Below are positions 41,798-52,581 of a DNA stretch of 64,000 nucleotides, piece after piece. The notes below the pieces were generated by a model, which had not been told where the DNA came from, did not search any database, and worked only from the letters and a program-made list of their open reading frames with translations. The stretch is taken from the NCBI RefSeq assembly GCF_030060925.1, contig NZ_CP045455.1, forward strand, positions 1,116,001 through 1,180,000, in the 5' to 3' direction. Position numbers and translations under genes: made by a program. Position 1 is the first letter of the stretch. Every line of letters starts with the position of its first letter. The stretch is from Spiroplasma sp. SV19 (lineage in GTDB: Bacteria; Bacillota_I; Bacilli_A; Mycoplasmatales; Mycoplasmataceae).

Positions 41798-43415
41798 AAA
41801 AAATTTCAAATCAAAAATAATATGATTGTGATTACTTTTTGGTCTTGTTATAACAATAACTTTTTTTACTTTTTTCTTTTTAAATTATGCATGAGTAATT
41901 AAAAGTGGTTCTGCTACTCTTATTATGGGTTTTTTCCGAATAGTATACTTTATTTTTATTCCAATTTTTGTTACTTATTTAATTATTGTTAATTTTAAAG
42001 AAGAACAAAATAATGGAATTCTTTATACATATGTGCTTAATTTTAAACACCGAAGTAATTTAATTTTTTTTAAACTAACTTTTTTCTATTGTTTTAGCGC
42101 TTTATTTTTTACAATTCTATTGTTATTACCAAGTGTTATTTTAACTATTTTATTGCGAGATACTGATGCTTATGATTATTTTATTTATTTAAAATTTTAT
42201 TTAGTAATTTTATTATATTTAATATTATTGGTTCCAATTATTTTTCTTTTTTGCTTTATTACATCAAAACTTTTTGCTTTAACTTTTATTACTTTCCTTA
42301 GTCTTCTTTTCAGTGCTTTGTTTTGAATTTTGCCTTTAATACCGTATGCTTCTAATTATGGTCAATTTTTTTTAAAGGACCAGGTGCCATATAGAGATAG
42401 CTATAACAGAAGCAAGCTAAAAGTGTTGGACTTAAGCTATATTGATACAAATTATTTTTTAATTTCACAAAATCCGTATTATTTAAATTTATTAAAAAGT
42501 TTAGAGGAAAATAATTTAGATAAAAATATTAAGGCATTTTATCAAATGAGTAGTTATATTATTGATTCTCCGTTAATTAATGATGAAAATATTATTAATA
42601 CATTTGTTCAAAGTGTTAAAAATAATTTAGAATATAGTAATGAAAACAAAATTTATAATTTTATTTTTATTGAAAACAAGAGATTACAGAAGTCTGATTT
42701 TGGGATAAAATTAAATATTAATCTCGTAGATTCTAGATTTAATACGTACATCCCATTATATCGAAATGGTTATATTAATAAGGACTCAACTTTCAAACAA
42801 AACACTTATGTTAATACTATACAAAAAGAATTATTAAAAACTTTTAAGAAAGAAAATGAGTTTAATTTGTTAAGCAATTTTTTAAAAAAAGGTGAACAAT
42901 TAAAATTAAAATTTTTAGAAATTAAGAATTTAATTATTCAAAATAACTCTTCATTTTTTGAAGAATATTTTTCTTATTTAATTTTGGAACATTCTGCTTT
43001 TTTAAAAAATATTTTTAATACTATAAATAATACTTTTGCACAACAATCAGAATTACGAGAAAAAGCACTTTGGGACTATATTTATAGCAAGCATTCTGTT
43101 GTAACAGTATTAGACAGTTATATTAGTAAAATTGTTAGAAATGTTTATTTTGTTACTCATTTTGATATTACATTAAAGCAGTTAATTGATCCTTATACAT
43201 TATGGTTATTTGCCGATGTCTCTTTCCCAACTCAAGTTTTATATGATGTGCATAAAGTAAATAATAAGTATTATGAATATGACTTTAAAACAATGGCTCC
43301 TAATAATAAGAGAAGTCTAATTGGAACATTAACTACCTTGCTTGTTGTCAATGCTTTTGCAACGTGATTATTATGTTATTTATTTAACCGTTATAAATTT
43401 ATGGATCATAGTTAA
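41772..43415 (+). CDS. ABC transporter permease with large ectodomain, copy B
   Basis: The 547-residue protein starts MRLWLFLFKKNF (two Trp from TGA later), with AAGGAG upstream inside the decayed ATPase gene. A first helix (about residues 18-38), helices around 50-75, 95-125, 130-155 and 160-185, then a hydrophilic ectodomain of about 300 residues, and a last helix near residue 520. Compared with copy A, the membrane helices are conserved and the ectodomain start has diverged. With its own ATPase frameshifted, it would need the copy A ATPase to function. Confidence 0.8.
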
Positions 43416-43419
43416 AAAT

Positions 43420-43447
43420 AAAATAGCACCCAATTGGGTGCTATTTT
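43420..43447. terminator. Terminator, copy B (convergent)
   Basis: AAAATAGCACCCAATT and GGGTGCTATTTT form a perfect stem between the permease and the YitT gene. Confidence 0.85.
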
Positions 43448-43462
43448 ATTTTAAGAAATATC

Positions 43463-44848
43463 TTAATTATCATTATGGGGCATATGTTTAGCTTTATAAG
43501 TTGTTTGAGCCCGAATAATGGCATCGTTATCAGCTAATAAGATGGTTTCAGCAATTCGTTTAAACATTGTTAGGGGAATAGTTATCATCACCATATAAGT
43601 GTTATCTTTGTATTCACCATTATAATTAGTAGTAACTTTTCATAAGGTATTATGCGCAAAGCCATTTTCTTTTAAACGGTTAATAATAACTTCTGGTTTA
43701 TCACTAATAATTAGCAATGAAGTATTTTTGTAACGAGGGAAAACTCGATTTGAAACAATCCCACAAATAATAATTACCATGAAGGCAGCAAAGAATGGTG
43801 CTGAGAAATAGTAGGTTGCAAAGGATGGGTTTGGATTTGGGGTTTTTACGGCATAACTCATTGCTCAAGTAATCAGCATTAAGACTGTATTAACAATAAT
43901 TGAAATATTACCAACTGGTTTTTTCTTTGTTCGTGAAATATAGTTATTAACAAAATCAGTTCCACCAGGACATGCATCAGCGATGTATAAAAACCCAAAG
44001 GCAATTCCATTTAGAATTGCGGCAATTAACCCAAAGAAGAAGATTCATAAATCATGAACTGTTGGGTCAGTAATTTTATTTAGGTCTTGTAAAAAGTGAA
44101 AGTCGTTAGCATTAATATAAGGAATACCATGATAAGAACCAACACCGTTTAGTACAATATGAAACACTGTTTGGGCAATCATAAAAATAATCGTATTAAT
44201 GGTAAAACGATGACTTACAAAAAATCAACTAAAAATAATTAAGGGAATATTATTAACAATATAAAAAACATAATACATTAAATTGGCATTATTGATGTTA
44301 TCACTATTTAATGGTGGAAAAATAAATTGAGCAAAAATTTTTCCTAATGCTCCAATCCCTGGTGGCAAAACTTTTGATGGTGATAAAAAATAGTCAAAAG
44401 CAATTGTACAAATAAATCCTGCCAAGATAAGATACATATAACCTCTAACTTGTGTTTTCTTCAAATAGTTTCGAAGTTCTAAAGAAGTTTCTTGTTTGAT
44501 TACTTCTTTTTTATTAATATTACGAATCTTTGTAATTCTGACATCATCGTCAAGACCTAATTTATCCTCAACATTAATTAATTGTTCTTCATAACTCACG
44601 ATTTTATTAACAAAGCGGTGAACCATTTTTGACTCTTTTGAATTTAATTGTTCTAGTTGCAATTTTAACTTAAATTCTTTTGTTTGATCAGGATGATTTT
44701 TTAACCGTTCTAATTTTATTAATAATTGTTGTCGTGATTCGTGTGTTTGTTGTGTATAATGTTTTAATAATTTTTCTGCTTGTTTAATATTTTTTTTAAT
44801 TATTTCATATTCTTCATAGTTACTAATTTTGTTTCCTTTATTTTTCAT
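43463..44848 (-). CDS. YitT family membrane protein with DUF2179
   Basis: The 461-residue protein has a long N-terminal cytoplasmic helical region (about residues 1-130, coiled-coil-like), five to six transmembrane segments (about 135-370) with the GGTDFV-type YitT motif in DACPGGTDFVNNYIS, and a C-terminal DUF2179 domain. Function of the family is unknown. TGA codons are Trp. Its 3' part was duplicated with the upstream cassette, giving the fragment at 39214. Confidence 0.88.
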
Positions 44849-44931
44849 TATTTATAAATCTCCCATATATATTCATTATTATTATATTCCTACTTTAAAA
44901 GAATTGAAAAAAAATTAAAAAAAATTAACTT

Positions 44932-44958
44932 TTGACTCTATTTGGTGTAAGATATAAC
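44932..44958 (+). promoter_or_regulatory. Promoter of the DMT transporter gene
   Basis: TTGACT (44932-44937) and TATAAC (44953-44958) with a 15-base spacer. Confidence 0.45.
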
Positions 44959-45029
44959 TAATAATTTTGAAGAAAATTAGAAATTATAGATAATATGTTG
45001 TAATAAGAGATAGGATTAGGAAATATAAA

Positions 45030-46205
45030 ATGATAAATGCAAAAGAGAGTAATCATATTGATGAAGATTTGTTAAAAGTAGAAGAAACAAAAAATGATTT
45101 GGATTTAATCCGTTCAAAACGCCGAATTATTTTAGGAATTGTATATGGATTAATTTCAGCTGTTGGATATTCGTTTGTGCCACTAATGTTATATATAATT
45201 CCAGAACAAGGGCCTTATGGTAACTTAGCATCACCAATTAATGCAACTTTTTATGTTACAATGCAGGAAATAATGGCGGCGCTTGTAATGTTTATTTTTT
45301 ATAAGCCAAAGAACTTTATTAATTTTTTCAAAATGCTGCGTCATAAAGAAACCTGATTAGTTGTTTTATACGGATTTTTAGGGGGACCGTTTGCAATGGT
45401 TTTTTTCCAATTATCAGTGTTATTAACAATTAATAATATTGGACAAACTGATGGAACAGTTCCAGGATTGTTATTAAACTTAAATGTTATTTTAGCGGGA
45501 GTTGGGAGTGCAATTTTCTTTCGTGCTCGTCAAAGTAAATATACGTGAACTGCCTTGGCCATTTCAACTTGTTTAATTTTAGGAATGTCAATTCACTTTG
45601 CTATTAATGAAGGTTTAACATGAAAATCAATTGGAGGAATGTGCTTGGCTCTAATAACAGCCGCCTTATATGCGATGGAAGCGTTGGGAATGTCACACTT
45701 AATGAATTCTTCAAAAATTAATTTTACTAATCATGAAACAGTTTCAATTAAAACAGGTTCATCAGCATTGTTAATGTTAGTGTTGGGAACACCAATTGCC
45801 GCTGTTGCTTCACACCAAAGTTTTGTTGAAGGTTATAAAGTATTTGCTAATTTTCAATATTACCAATATGCCTTAATTTTTATTTTTGGTGGAATCTTTA
45901 TGGGTAGCTCACGAATGTTATATTATGCTTGTTTAGCAATGTCAGGACCAACTTATACAACATCAACACAATTATTAATGTTCTTTTGAACTCCAATTTG
46001 ACAGTATATCTTTATTGCTGCTAATGTCCCAAATGAAATTTTAGAACCAACTTGATACTACTGAGTATATGTTATTCCAATTGTTTTTTGTACTTTTGTT
46101 ATCTCCAGCAATGAGTTTTTGATGTATGCTGGCAAGGTTGGTTGAAAGCGGGCCTTTCATGAATTGTTTGGAAAAATTCCAAAAGCATCACGTGTAAAAC
46201 ATTAA
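45030..46205 (+). CDS. DMT/EamA-like multidrug or metabolite transporter
   Basis: The 391-residue protein has ten hydrophobic segments in two halves, with GIVYGLISAVGYSFVPLML in the first helix and GGIFMGSSRMLYYACLAMSG in the second half, a pattern of drug/metabolite transporters. A charged N-terminal tail of about 35 residues and a basic C-terminus face the cytoplasm. Several TGA are Trp. Substrate cannot be told from sequence. Confidence 0.75.
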
Positions 46206-46213
46206 TAAAAAAC

Positions 46214-46245
46214 AAAATGTAAGTTATTTTACATTTTTATTTTTG
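46214..46245 (+). terminator. Terminator after the DMT transporter
   Basis: AAAATGTAA and TTACATTTT form the stem, with further T. Confidence 0.75.
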
Positions 46246-46288
46246 CAATTATGTGATTAAATATTAATAGCAAGCAAAGGAATGAACA

Positions 46289-47275
46289 ATGGAAACAAAT
46301 AGTCTTTTATTTTTACGCGCAGTCCAGTTAGCTGTGATTGCTGCATATGAATTAGTTGGCAAAAATGATAAAAATATGTTAGATCAAAAAGCGGTTGATA
46401 TCATTAACAAGTTATTAACAAACAATGATGTTAAAGCAAAAATTGCAATTGGTGAAGGTGAACTTGATGCAGCTCCAATGTTGTATCAAGGACAAACCTT
46501 TTCGCATCAACAAGCAATTACAATTGACATTGCGGTTGATCCAATTGAAGGAACTGTTCCGGCCAGTAAAAATGAACCGGGTTCAATCTCATGTATTGCT
46601 ATTGCTAAAATTGATACAATGTTGCAAATTCCAGAAATGTATATGGAAAAATTGTTTTTATCAGAGGAATTAGCAACGACAATTGATTTTTCTCAACCAA
46701 TTGAGAAAATATTATTAACTTTATTAAATATTAAACAAAATTTATCATGTATCATTTTAAATAAGCCTCGTCATCAGGCAATTATTAAGACAATGCAAAA
46801 TCTGGGAATTCATGTTGAATTAATTAATGAAGGTGATGTTTTGGGAGCAATTGATGTTGTGTTAAAAAAAGCAGATTTTTTATATGGAATTGGTGGCGCA
46901 CCCGAAGGTGTTTTAATGGGTGCTTTAGCAATTGCAACTAATTATAAAATGTTTGCGCGTTTAACAGCATATGAACAAGTTTGACCAAATGAAAAGGAAA
47001 CGAAAGACCGGATGAAAATTGAACAACAGGCTTTGGTTCATAAGAAAATTAGTTATGATACAATTTTTTCTGAACGAGATCTTGTTGCTGATGAAGAAGC
47101 AATGTTTTTTGCTGCTAGTTTAACCGGTGGGACTGTTTTAAAACCATTGCAAATTATTGACCATGAGTATGTTGTTCATTCTTTTATTGGTTATAACAAT
47201 ATTTATCATCAAATTATTTCAAAATATCCCATCATAAATAATGTTCAAGATTTATTAAACAAATATAGTAAATAG
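46289..47275 (+). CDS. glpX: Class II fructose-1,6-bisphosphatase
   Basis: The 328-residue Mg2+/Mn2+-dependent phosphatase hydrolyses fructose 1,6-bisphosphate. Motifs include IAIGEGELDAAPMLY, the metal/phosphate loop DPIEGT and GIGGAPEGVL near the active site. The length is normal. Its presence suggests that some sugar phosphates are made by gluconeogenesis or that it works on a related bisphosphate. One TGA-Trp at 46982. RBS AAAGGAATGA. An aldo/keto reductase follows after 19 bases in the same operon. Confidence 0.93.
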
Positions 47276-47294
47276 TTTAGAGGAGGTTAGTAAG

Positions 47295-48086
47295 ATGCCG
47301 TTCCGTTTGGAAAAGATTGGATTTGGGACTTTATTTTTAAAAAAAGAAGAGGCAATTATCAATGCCTTAGAAAATGGTTATAAAATTATTGATACTGCTA
47401 AAGTTTATCAAAATGAAGAAATGGTTGGTCAAGCAATTAAAAAATATTTAATTACTAATAATACCAAACGAGAAGATGTAATTATTGAAACAAAAATTTG
47501 ATGTGATGATATTGAAGCAGATAATACAACAAATGCGGTATTAGAAGCTTTAAAACGACTAGATGTTAATTATTTAGATATTGTTTTAATTCACCGTCCA
47601 AATATGAATTTTCATAAAACAATTAAAGCTTATGGTGAATTATTACAATGCAAAGCGCAAGGTTTAATTCGTGTTGTTGGGGTCAGCAACTTTGATAAAG
47701 ATATGATTGAAGTATTATTTGAAAAAACAGGGATTTACCCTAATATTAATCAAATTGAATTTAGTCCTTTTAATCAACGTTGAGATCGTGTACAATATTG
47801 CCAAGATAAAAATATTTTAGTGCAAGCATATTCGTCAATTACTAAGGTTTTAGAAAATCAACTTCTAATTACGGAAGCAAAAAAATATAATTGTACAGTT
47901 GCCCAATTAGTTTTAGCATGAGTTAAATACTTTAGCATTCAACCAATTGTGAAGTCAGAAACATTACAACATATTAAAGAGAATAATAATATTGAAAAAA
48001 TTAAGTTAACAAAAAAGACAATTCAATTAATTCAAGGTTTAAATATGTATGATAATGTTTATGCTGAAACATTTGATGGAATTTAA
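47295..48086 (+). CDS. Aldo/keto reductase
   Basis: The 263-residue TIM-barrel NADPH-dependent oxidoreductase reduces carbonyls. The catalytic tetrad is visible: Asp in IIDTAKVYQNE, Tyr in the same segment, Lys in VIIETKIW and His in VLIHRP. The GVSNFDKDMIE segment and C-terminal cofactor region (IVKSETLQHIKEN) are in order. TGA codons are Trp. The RBS is AGAGGAGG. It is co-transcribed with glpX. Confidence 0.92.
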
Positions 48087-48198
48087 AACAACAGTGATAT
48101 TAAATTTATTAGTTAATAGTTTGATAAGAGAAAAGTAATAGGGTATTTTCTTTTTTAATAATTATATTGGTAATTACGGTGTTATTTTTAAAGAATGT

Positions 48199-48204
48199 TA
48201 TAAT
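48199..48204 (+). promoter_or_regulatory. -10 box of the 48239 gene
   Basis: TATAAT in GAATGTTATAATATTAC, 34 bases upstream of the start. Confidence 0.5.
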
Positions 48205-48238
48205 ATTACTATATATGGTATCATATTGGAGGGATATA

Positions 48239-48517
48239 ATGGCAGAGAAAACAATGGCTGAAATTTTAGCAGCAGCTAAAAAAGCAAAAGCAGCAATTGA
48301 TGGTGATCAATATGCCAATGAAGGTGAATATTTTGATCCTAGTAATTTAACATTAGAACAAAAATTAAAATTACGAAAAGCAGCAAATAATCCAAAAGAT
48401 CCAAATTATCATGCTTGATTACAAATGAATCAAGAAAAACAAACTTCTGGCTGGATTAAAATTGACAAAAAGAAAATTAAAAACTTATCAGAAGATGATG
48501 AAGAAAATAATGATTAA
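48239..48517 (+). CDS. Small charged protein, unrecognised
   Basis: The 92-residue protein starts at ATG 48239 behind TTGGAGGG; it is Lys/Ala-rich in the first part, contains YFDPSNLTLEQKLKLRKAA, and ends in an acidic EDDEEN tail. A TGA at 48416 is Trp. The strong promoter and RBS suggest high expression. No family is recognised; no membrane segment. Confidence 0.7.
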
Positions 48518-48704
48518 TATTTTTCTTTATTAAAAAATAGTTTTTTGTATCCAAATGCTACAATCAAAATGGTTATTAGAAGATTCTAATGGCCACTATC
48601 ATCTTGTTTATATTAATGTTTTAACATCCGTTTGTTGCGGATGTTTTTTATTATTGATATCATCCAAATTTTTTGTTCATTGGAATTTGTATAAAACAAC
48701 TATA
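48518..48704. other. Intergenic region, possible gene remnant
   Basis: Contains a good terminator-like hairpin, AACATCCG/CGGATGTT (48623-48650), followed by T. The stretch 48558-48625 reads KWLLEDSNGHYHLVYINVL in one frame but has no start signal; I regard it as a possible remnant only. Confidence 0.35.
48623..48655 (+). terminator. Terminator in the 48.6-kb intergenic region
   Basis: AACATCCG and CGGATGTT with loop TTTGTTG and six T. Confidence 0.75.
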
Positions 48705-49375
48705 TGTAGCTCCTCATTAAAGTTAACTTTACAATAAAAACTTAAGTTTTTAAAGTTAAAATAATAGTGAGGAGTTTTATTTATGCCAATAAAAACAACA
48801 GATGAAAAATTAGAGATTGTTCAAAATATTATTAATAATCCAAATAATCTTATTGGGAAAGTAACAATTAATTATCAAAAATGAAAAAAGCATTATGGGA
48901 TTAGCGAAATTATACTTCGCAAGTGGGTAAAAATTATAAAAATTTTGGAATTAATGAGTTAGTAAATAAGTCTGGATTACATAAAAATCATAGTAATGTG
49001 GGAAGAAAACCAAAACAAGAACAAAATGAAGTAGAAAAACTTCGAAAAGAAAATGCCTTGTTAAAAGCGCAGATTAATTTTCTAAAAAAATTCCAACCCC
49101 TTGCGGAAAGTTTACGAAAAAAAGACAAGAAATAAATCATAATTTTAAAGAGATAAATAATTTTTTAATAAAAACAATAAATTATTTGATATTAAACGTA
49201 ATATTTGCAAATTAATTGGTATTACCTATGAGGGATATTTAAAATGAGTTAAAAGAGGAAAACCTGAATATAAATCAAGATTTTCAAAAGAAAAGTTAGA
49301 ATTAGTACGTAAAACATTCATTGAGAATAATGAAATTTATGGTGCTCCTAGAATAGCAATTAAATTATATGTTCT
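48705..49375 (+). mobile_element. Degraded 5' part of an IS3-family element
   Basis: OrfA starts at ATG 48783 (MPIKTTDEKLEIVQNIINNP) and shows the helix-turn-helix RKW pattern, then loses frame at 48925 (a lost G in the GGG run) and continues GKNYKNFGINELV and a leucine-zipper part KLRKENALLKAQINFLKK ending at 49135. OrfB appears in a third frame as LFDIKRNICKLIGITYEGYLKW and ENNEIYGAPRIAIKLY, and breaks off at about 49375. The catalytic DDE domain is missing. CTCCTCA/TGAGGAG arms upstream may mark the left end. Confidence 0.8.
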
Positions 49376-49700
49376 ATATCAATCACTTTCTTTATACAAT
49401 CTATTTCTCTTTTGCTGTTGCATAAAGTTATAAAATCGGTAAAATAAAAATAACTAAATAAGAAAAAGACGTTTAGTCTTTTGTTTGAGGGGATAATTGT
49501 TGTTATCTCAAATAAAATTTATCGTTAAAAGTTCTAATTATTTCTTACTATCCTTCTTATTAAATTTTGAGTATTTATTTGTTTTTTCATAATTGTTTAA
49601 TTATAATATAGTTAGTTATATTTTAAATAACTAAATTAACTAAATTTAATGGTTTTATTGTGTTTTTAAAATAGTTGTATAAATAATAAGGAAAAATAAA
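49376..49700. other. A/T-rich region after the IS remnant
   Basis: No ORF. One hairpin, TTTGAGG-type arm with CTCAAA (about 49483-49519), is terminator-like for an unknown upstream transcript. Confidence 0.35.
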
Positions 49701-50516
49701 ATGTTAAGTAATTTTTCAAAGAAAGTAAAATTTATTTAACTAGGAATTTTAGCATTTTATAATTATTGGGGATTGGTTTAACAATTTTGGGGCCGGAATT
49801 AGAATCTCTAAAATTTATTAATAGTTTAAAAACACAAATTTAATGTGCTTTTCTTCAAAGGAAAGTTTCTTGTAAATAGTAACATTAAAATTTATAAGAA
49901 CCTTATTAATACCATTTTAAAATCTTTATATGAAGTAGATATTTTATTATCGTTAAATTATTATGAAAATCCAAACTAAAATAACGCAATTAAAAAAAGT
50001 ATTTATCTTTTGTTGATGCTTAGTTTAGTAATTGTTGTGGAATAACAATTACTAGTTAAAAAAATATTGATTTAGATGATCTTGGACTTAATTTAATTGA
50101 ATTTGATAAGAGTGTTACTGTTAAGTTTCATTCTTTTAGTTATGGCAATATAAGAATTCAATAAACTTTTAAGAGCAAAAGTATTAAATAAATGTTTAGT
50201 GTTGCTTTACATTACTATACTCTTGTTCAATAAATAATTAATATTAAAATCATTATAATTAAATGGTTGACAGTATGGTCCTAATATTAGTGGTTTAGAT
50301 TATGCTATGACATTAATTGGCAGTGATATTATTTGTGTTAATGCCATATTAACAGAAAAATATATTATTGCACCAATTATGGTTAGTGATTTATATCATC
50401 CAAATTTTATTAGTATCTTGGATGCAATAAGAACCAGAACCGTTTCTATTTTAATGTAACCATTTTTGGTAATAACAATGTTACCGGTGATTGTGATTAT
50501 CATTATTAAAAATTAA
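49701..50516 (+). pseudogene. Ruined membrane-protein gene
   Basis: ATG 49701 begins MLSNFSKKVKF, then TAA; after a frameshift in a GGGG run the text continues LTILGPELESLKFINSLK. Further downstream a long clean stretch (50265-50458) reads NGWQYGPNISGLDYAMTLIG and ends, after one nonsense codon, in a hydrophobic helix PFLVITMLPVIVIIIIKN to TAA 50514-50516. Start helix, large outside part and end helix resemble a two-helix surface or ABC permease-like protein. Multiple stops and shifts mean it is not functional. Confidence 0.7.
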
Positions 50517-50535
50517 ATAAAGCAGACATATAGAT

Positions 50536-51642
50536 ATGAAAAAGATTTTTACATTATTAACTGTTTTTACTTTAGCAACATCTAGTACCGTTACGGTAAT
50601 TAGTTGTGCATTTACTCCAGAAATTCAGGATAATTTATTATTAATCGGAAAAGATATTGATAAATCAAAAGCGATTGATGATTCAGAAACTAATTTACAA
50701 TTTACAAATTATTATATTTTAGGAGATAGCTTAAGTGATTCACATGGGCTTGAAAAATTGTTAAAAAATGACTTTGATTTTGAATTTAAATTAGGAACTG
50801 ATGATAAAACGAATTTAGAAGATTATCAATATGGAAGTTTTAGCAATGGTAAAACAGCGGCTGTTTTATTAAATGATAAACTAGGTTTTAAAGACATTAA
50901 ACCAGGAGTACCAGATGATAAAGGTGAACCTAAGTTTGGCCGTAATTATGCGGTTGGTGGTGCTACCGCTGCTGATGTTGTTGGAATAGAAGGAATAGTA
51001 TTAAATAAAGTTACGCTTGAAAAACAAGCCCGTGCTTTAGTTAGCCAACATAAATTACGAGCAACGGATTTAGTTCTTATCGAAATTGGTGGGAATGATT
51101 TATTACAATTAATTAATGAAGTTGATCCTCAAAAGGAATCAACATTAATGAAACAAACTGTTGAACGAATTCAAGAAACATTATTTACTTTGTTAAATAA
51201 TGGAATTCGAAAAATTGTTTTTAGTGATGCGCCAGATATTAGTTTAGTACCACGATATGTTAATAGTGATCCTAATACAAAACAACGTGCAACTAATCTT
51301 TCAACTGAATTGCATTCTCGTGTTAAAGATATGATTAAAGTAGTTAATTGCTATTATGAGCATGCTGTTCGTGAATGAGGATTTTATGATAATCTACCAG
51401 TTTTAATGGAAGAATTTAAAGCTAAGCATTCAGGGGCTGAACTTAAGGTTAGTTTTAATATTTTAGATATCAATTTTATGAATGTTATGAAAACACATGC
51501 TTATCATGCAGAACGAAATCCTAAGATCCCCACCGAGGCAAATATTAAAGATTATTTCTTTTTTGATGATATTCATCCAACTCGTGAAGTACATCAGTTA
51601 GCAATGGAACATTATTATAAGGTGCTAAATGGGTGAGTATAA
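50536..51642 (+). CDS. GDSL-family lipolytic lipoprotein
   Basis: The 368-residue lipoprotein has a signal ending in lipobox VISC (Cys24) and a GDSL/SGNH hydrolase domain: nucleophile Ser65 in ILGDSLSD, the Gly block in GRNYAVGGATA, Asn in IGGNDLL and the catalytic Asp-His in FFFDDIHPT. Such surface esterases cleave lipids or acyl esters; in a mollicute they may release fatty acids from host lipids. TGA-Trp at 51376 and 51634. It follows the ruined gene by 19 bases. Confidence 0.9.
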
Positions 51643-51766
51643 AGTAGAGGTATTATTGTAAACAGTTGACAATGTTTTTGAATATAAAATTAATAATAAG
51701 ATTATTAAAATTGTTGTTGAATTACAGTATGATAAGTATTTTATTAATGAAATTACAATCCATTAA
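51629..51766 (+). pseudogene. Decayed short ORF after the GDSL gene
   Basis: From ATG 51629 the frame reads MGEYKVEVLL, hits TAA and continues in the same frame TVDNVFEYKINNKIIKIVVE to TAA 51764-51766. A single nonsense codon separates two coherent halves. Family unknown. Confidence 0.45.
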
Positions 51767-51775
51767 ATCATTTGC

Positions 51776-51811
51776 AAAGTTATTCTTTTTCATTAAAGAA
51801 TAACTTTTTTA
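51776..51811 (+). terminator. Terminator after the GDSL region
   Basis: AAAGTTATTCTTT and AAAGAATAACTTT form a 13-bp stem followed by TTT. Confidence 0.88.
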
Positions 51812-51822
51812 TTGAATCTTGA

Positions 51823-51828
51823 TATAAT
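51823..51828 (+). promoter_or_regulatory. -10 box before yqeG remnant
   Basis: TATAAT in CTTGATATAATGATAAAAG, the same TTGATATAAT string as other promoters here. Confidence 0.5.
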
Positions 51829-51858
51829 GATAAAAGAAAGATATGAGGATTTTTAATA

Positions 51859-52454
51859 ATGGCTAAAAAAATTTTTGGGAAAAAAAGATCGTAATTTATT
51901 ATTAAATTATTTTAAACCATCAATTTATGTTAAAAATGTTAATAAGATTAATCTTGAGTCTTTAAAAAATATGGAATTAAGGTTTTTATTTGTGATTTAG
52001 ATAATACTTTAACGCCATTTTATCGTATAATTCCAAATGCAGATAATTTAAATTTAATTCAAAAAGTACACAAGACTTAGGGATGATATTTGTGTTAGTT
52101 TCAAATAATGCTCGAAAATGTGCAGAACGTTTTGCATTAAAAGTAGGAATTAAACATTATTATTGAAATGCTAAAAAACCCTTATTAAAATATTTTCGTA
52201 TTATTTTACGACAATTTAATTTTAATCCTCATGAAATGATTATGGTTGGTGATCAGTTAATTACAGATGTTTTATTTGTCAACCGCGCTCACATGGAAAG
52301 TATTTTGGTCGTTCCTGTAACAGGAGTTGATGAATCAAATCGATTTATCTGCTTATTAGAAAGTTTAATTTACAAACGATTAGCACAAAAAAACATTTTA
52401 TATAAAGGTTTCTTTGATGAAGGAGAATACAGGTTAGATTATGATATTTTATAA
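51859..52454 (+). pseudogene. yqeG: YqeG-family HAD phosphatase, at least three frameshifts
   Basis: Pieces in different frames spell a YqeG protein: MAKKIFGKK, then DRNLLLNYFKPSIYVKNV, the HAD motif I FICDLDNTLTPF, FVLVSNNARK (motif II) and VGDQLITDVLFVNR (motif IV). Frame breaks occur at the A7 run near 51880, at about 51970 and in AAGACTTAGGG near 52075. The intact tail (52236-52454) ends by overlapping the yqeH start. All breaks are single-base changes, mostly in homopolymers, so decay is recent or sequencing errors contribute. Confidence 0.85.
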
Positions 52455-52581
52455 GAAATGTCAGAGTTGTGGTGTTACATTACAAAATACCAAGCAAGAA
52501 CAAATTGGTTATGTTGAAAAATTAGCACAAGAGTATTGTTATCGTTGTTTTCGATTGACACATTATAATGAATTAAAATAA
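52441..52581 (+). pseudogene. yqeH: YqeH 5' fragment (zinc finger only)
   Basis: The 46-residue reading frame contains the YqeH N-terminal zinc finger: CQSCG and YCYRCFRLTHYN. In full YqeH this precedes a circularly permuted GTPase domain required for 30S ribosome assembly. Here it stops at TAA 52579-52581, exactly at the left end of an IS element, and no GTPase domain follows the IS, so the rest was deleted. Confidence 0.85.

Larger units (their letters stand above)
39581..43759 (+). repeat. Tandem 4.18-kb duplication, copy B
   Basis: Second copy of the unit described at 35330-39509. It continues without interruption into the intact YitT gene, so its right boundary is native; its left end carries an orphan copy of the lipoprotein terminator. 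Confidence 0.95.

Noticed and set aside
48555-48737. 60-codon ORF in the 48.5-kb gap
   Set aside because: It runs through a strong terminator hairpin and lacks an RBS; at most the first part is a remnant.
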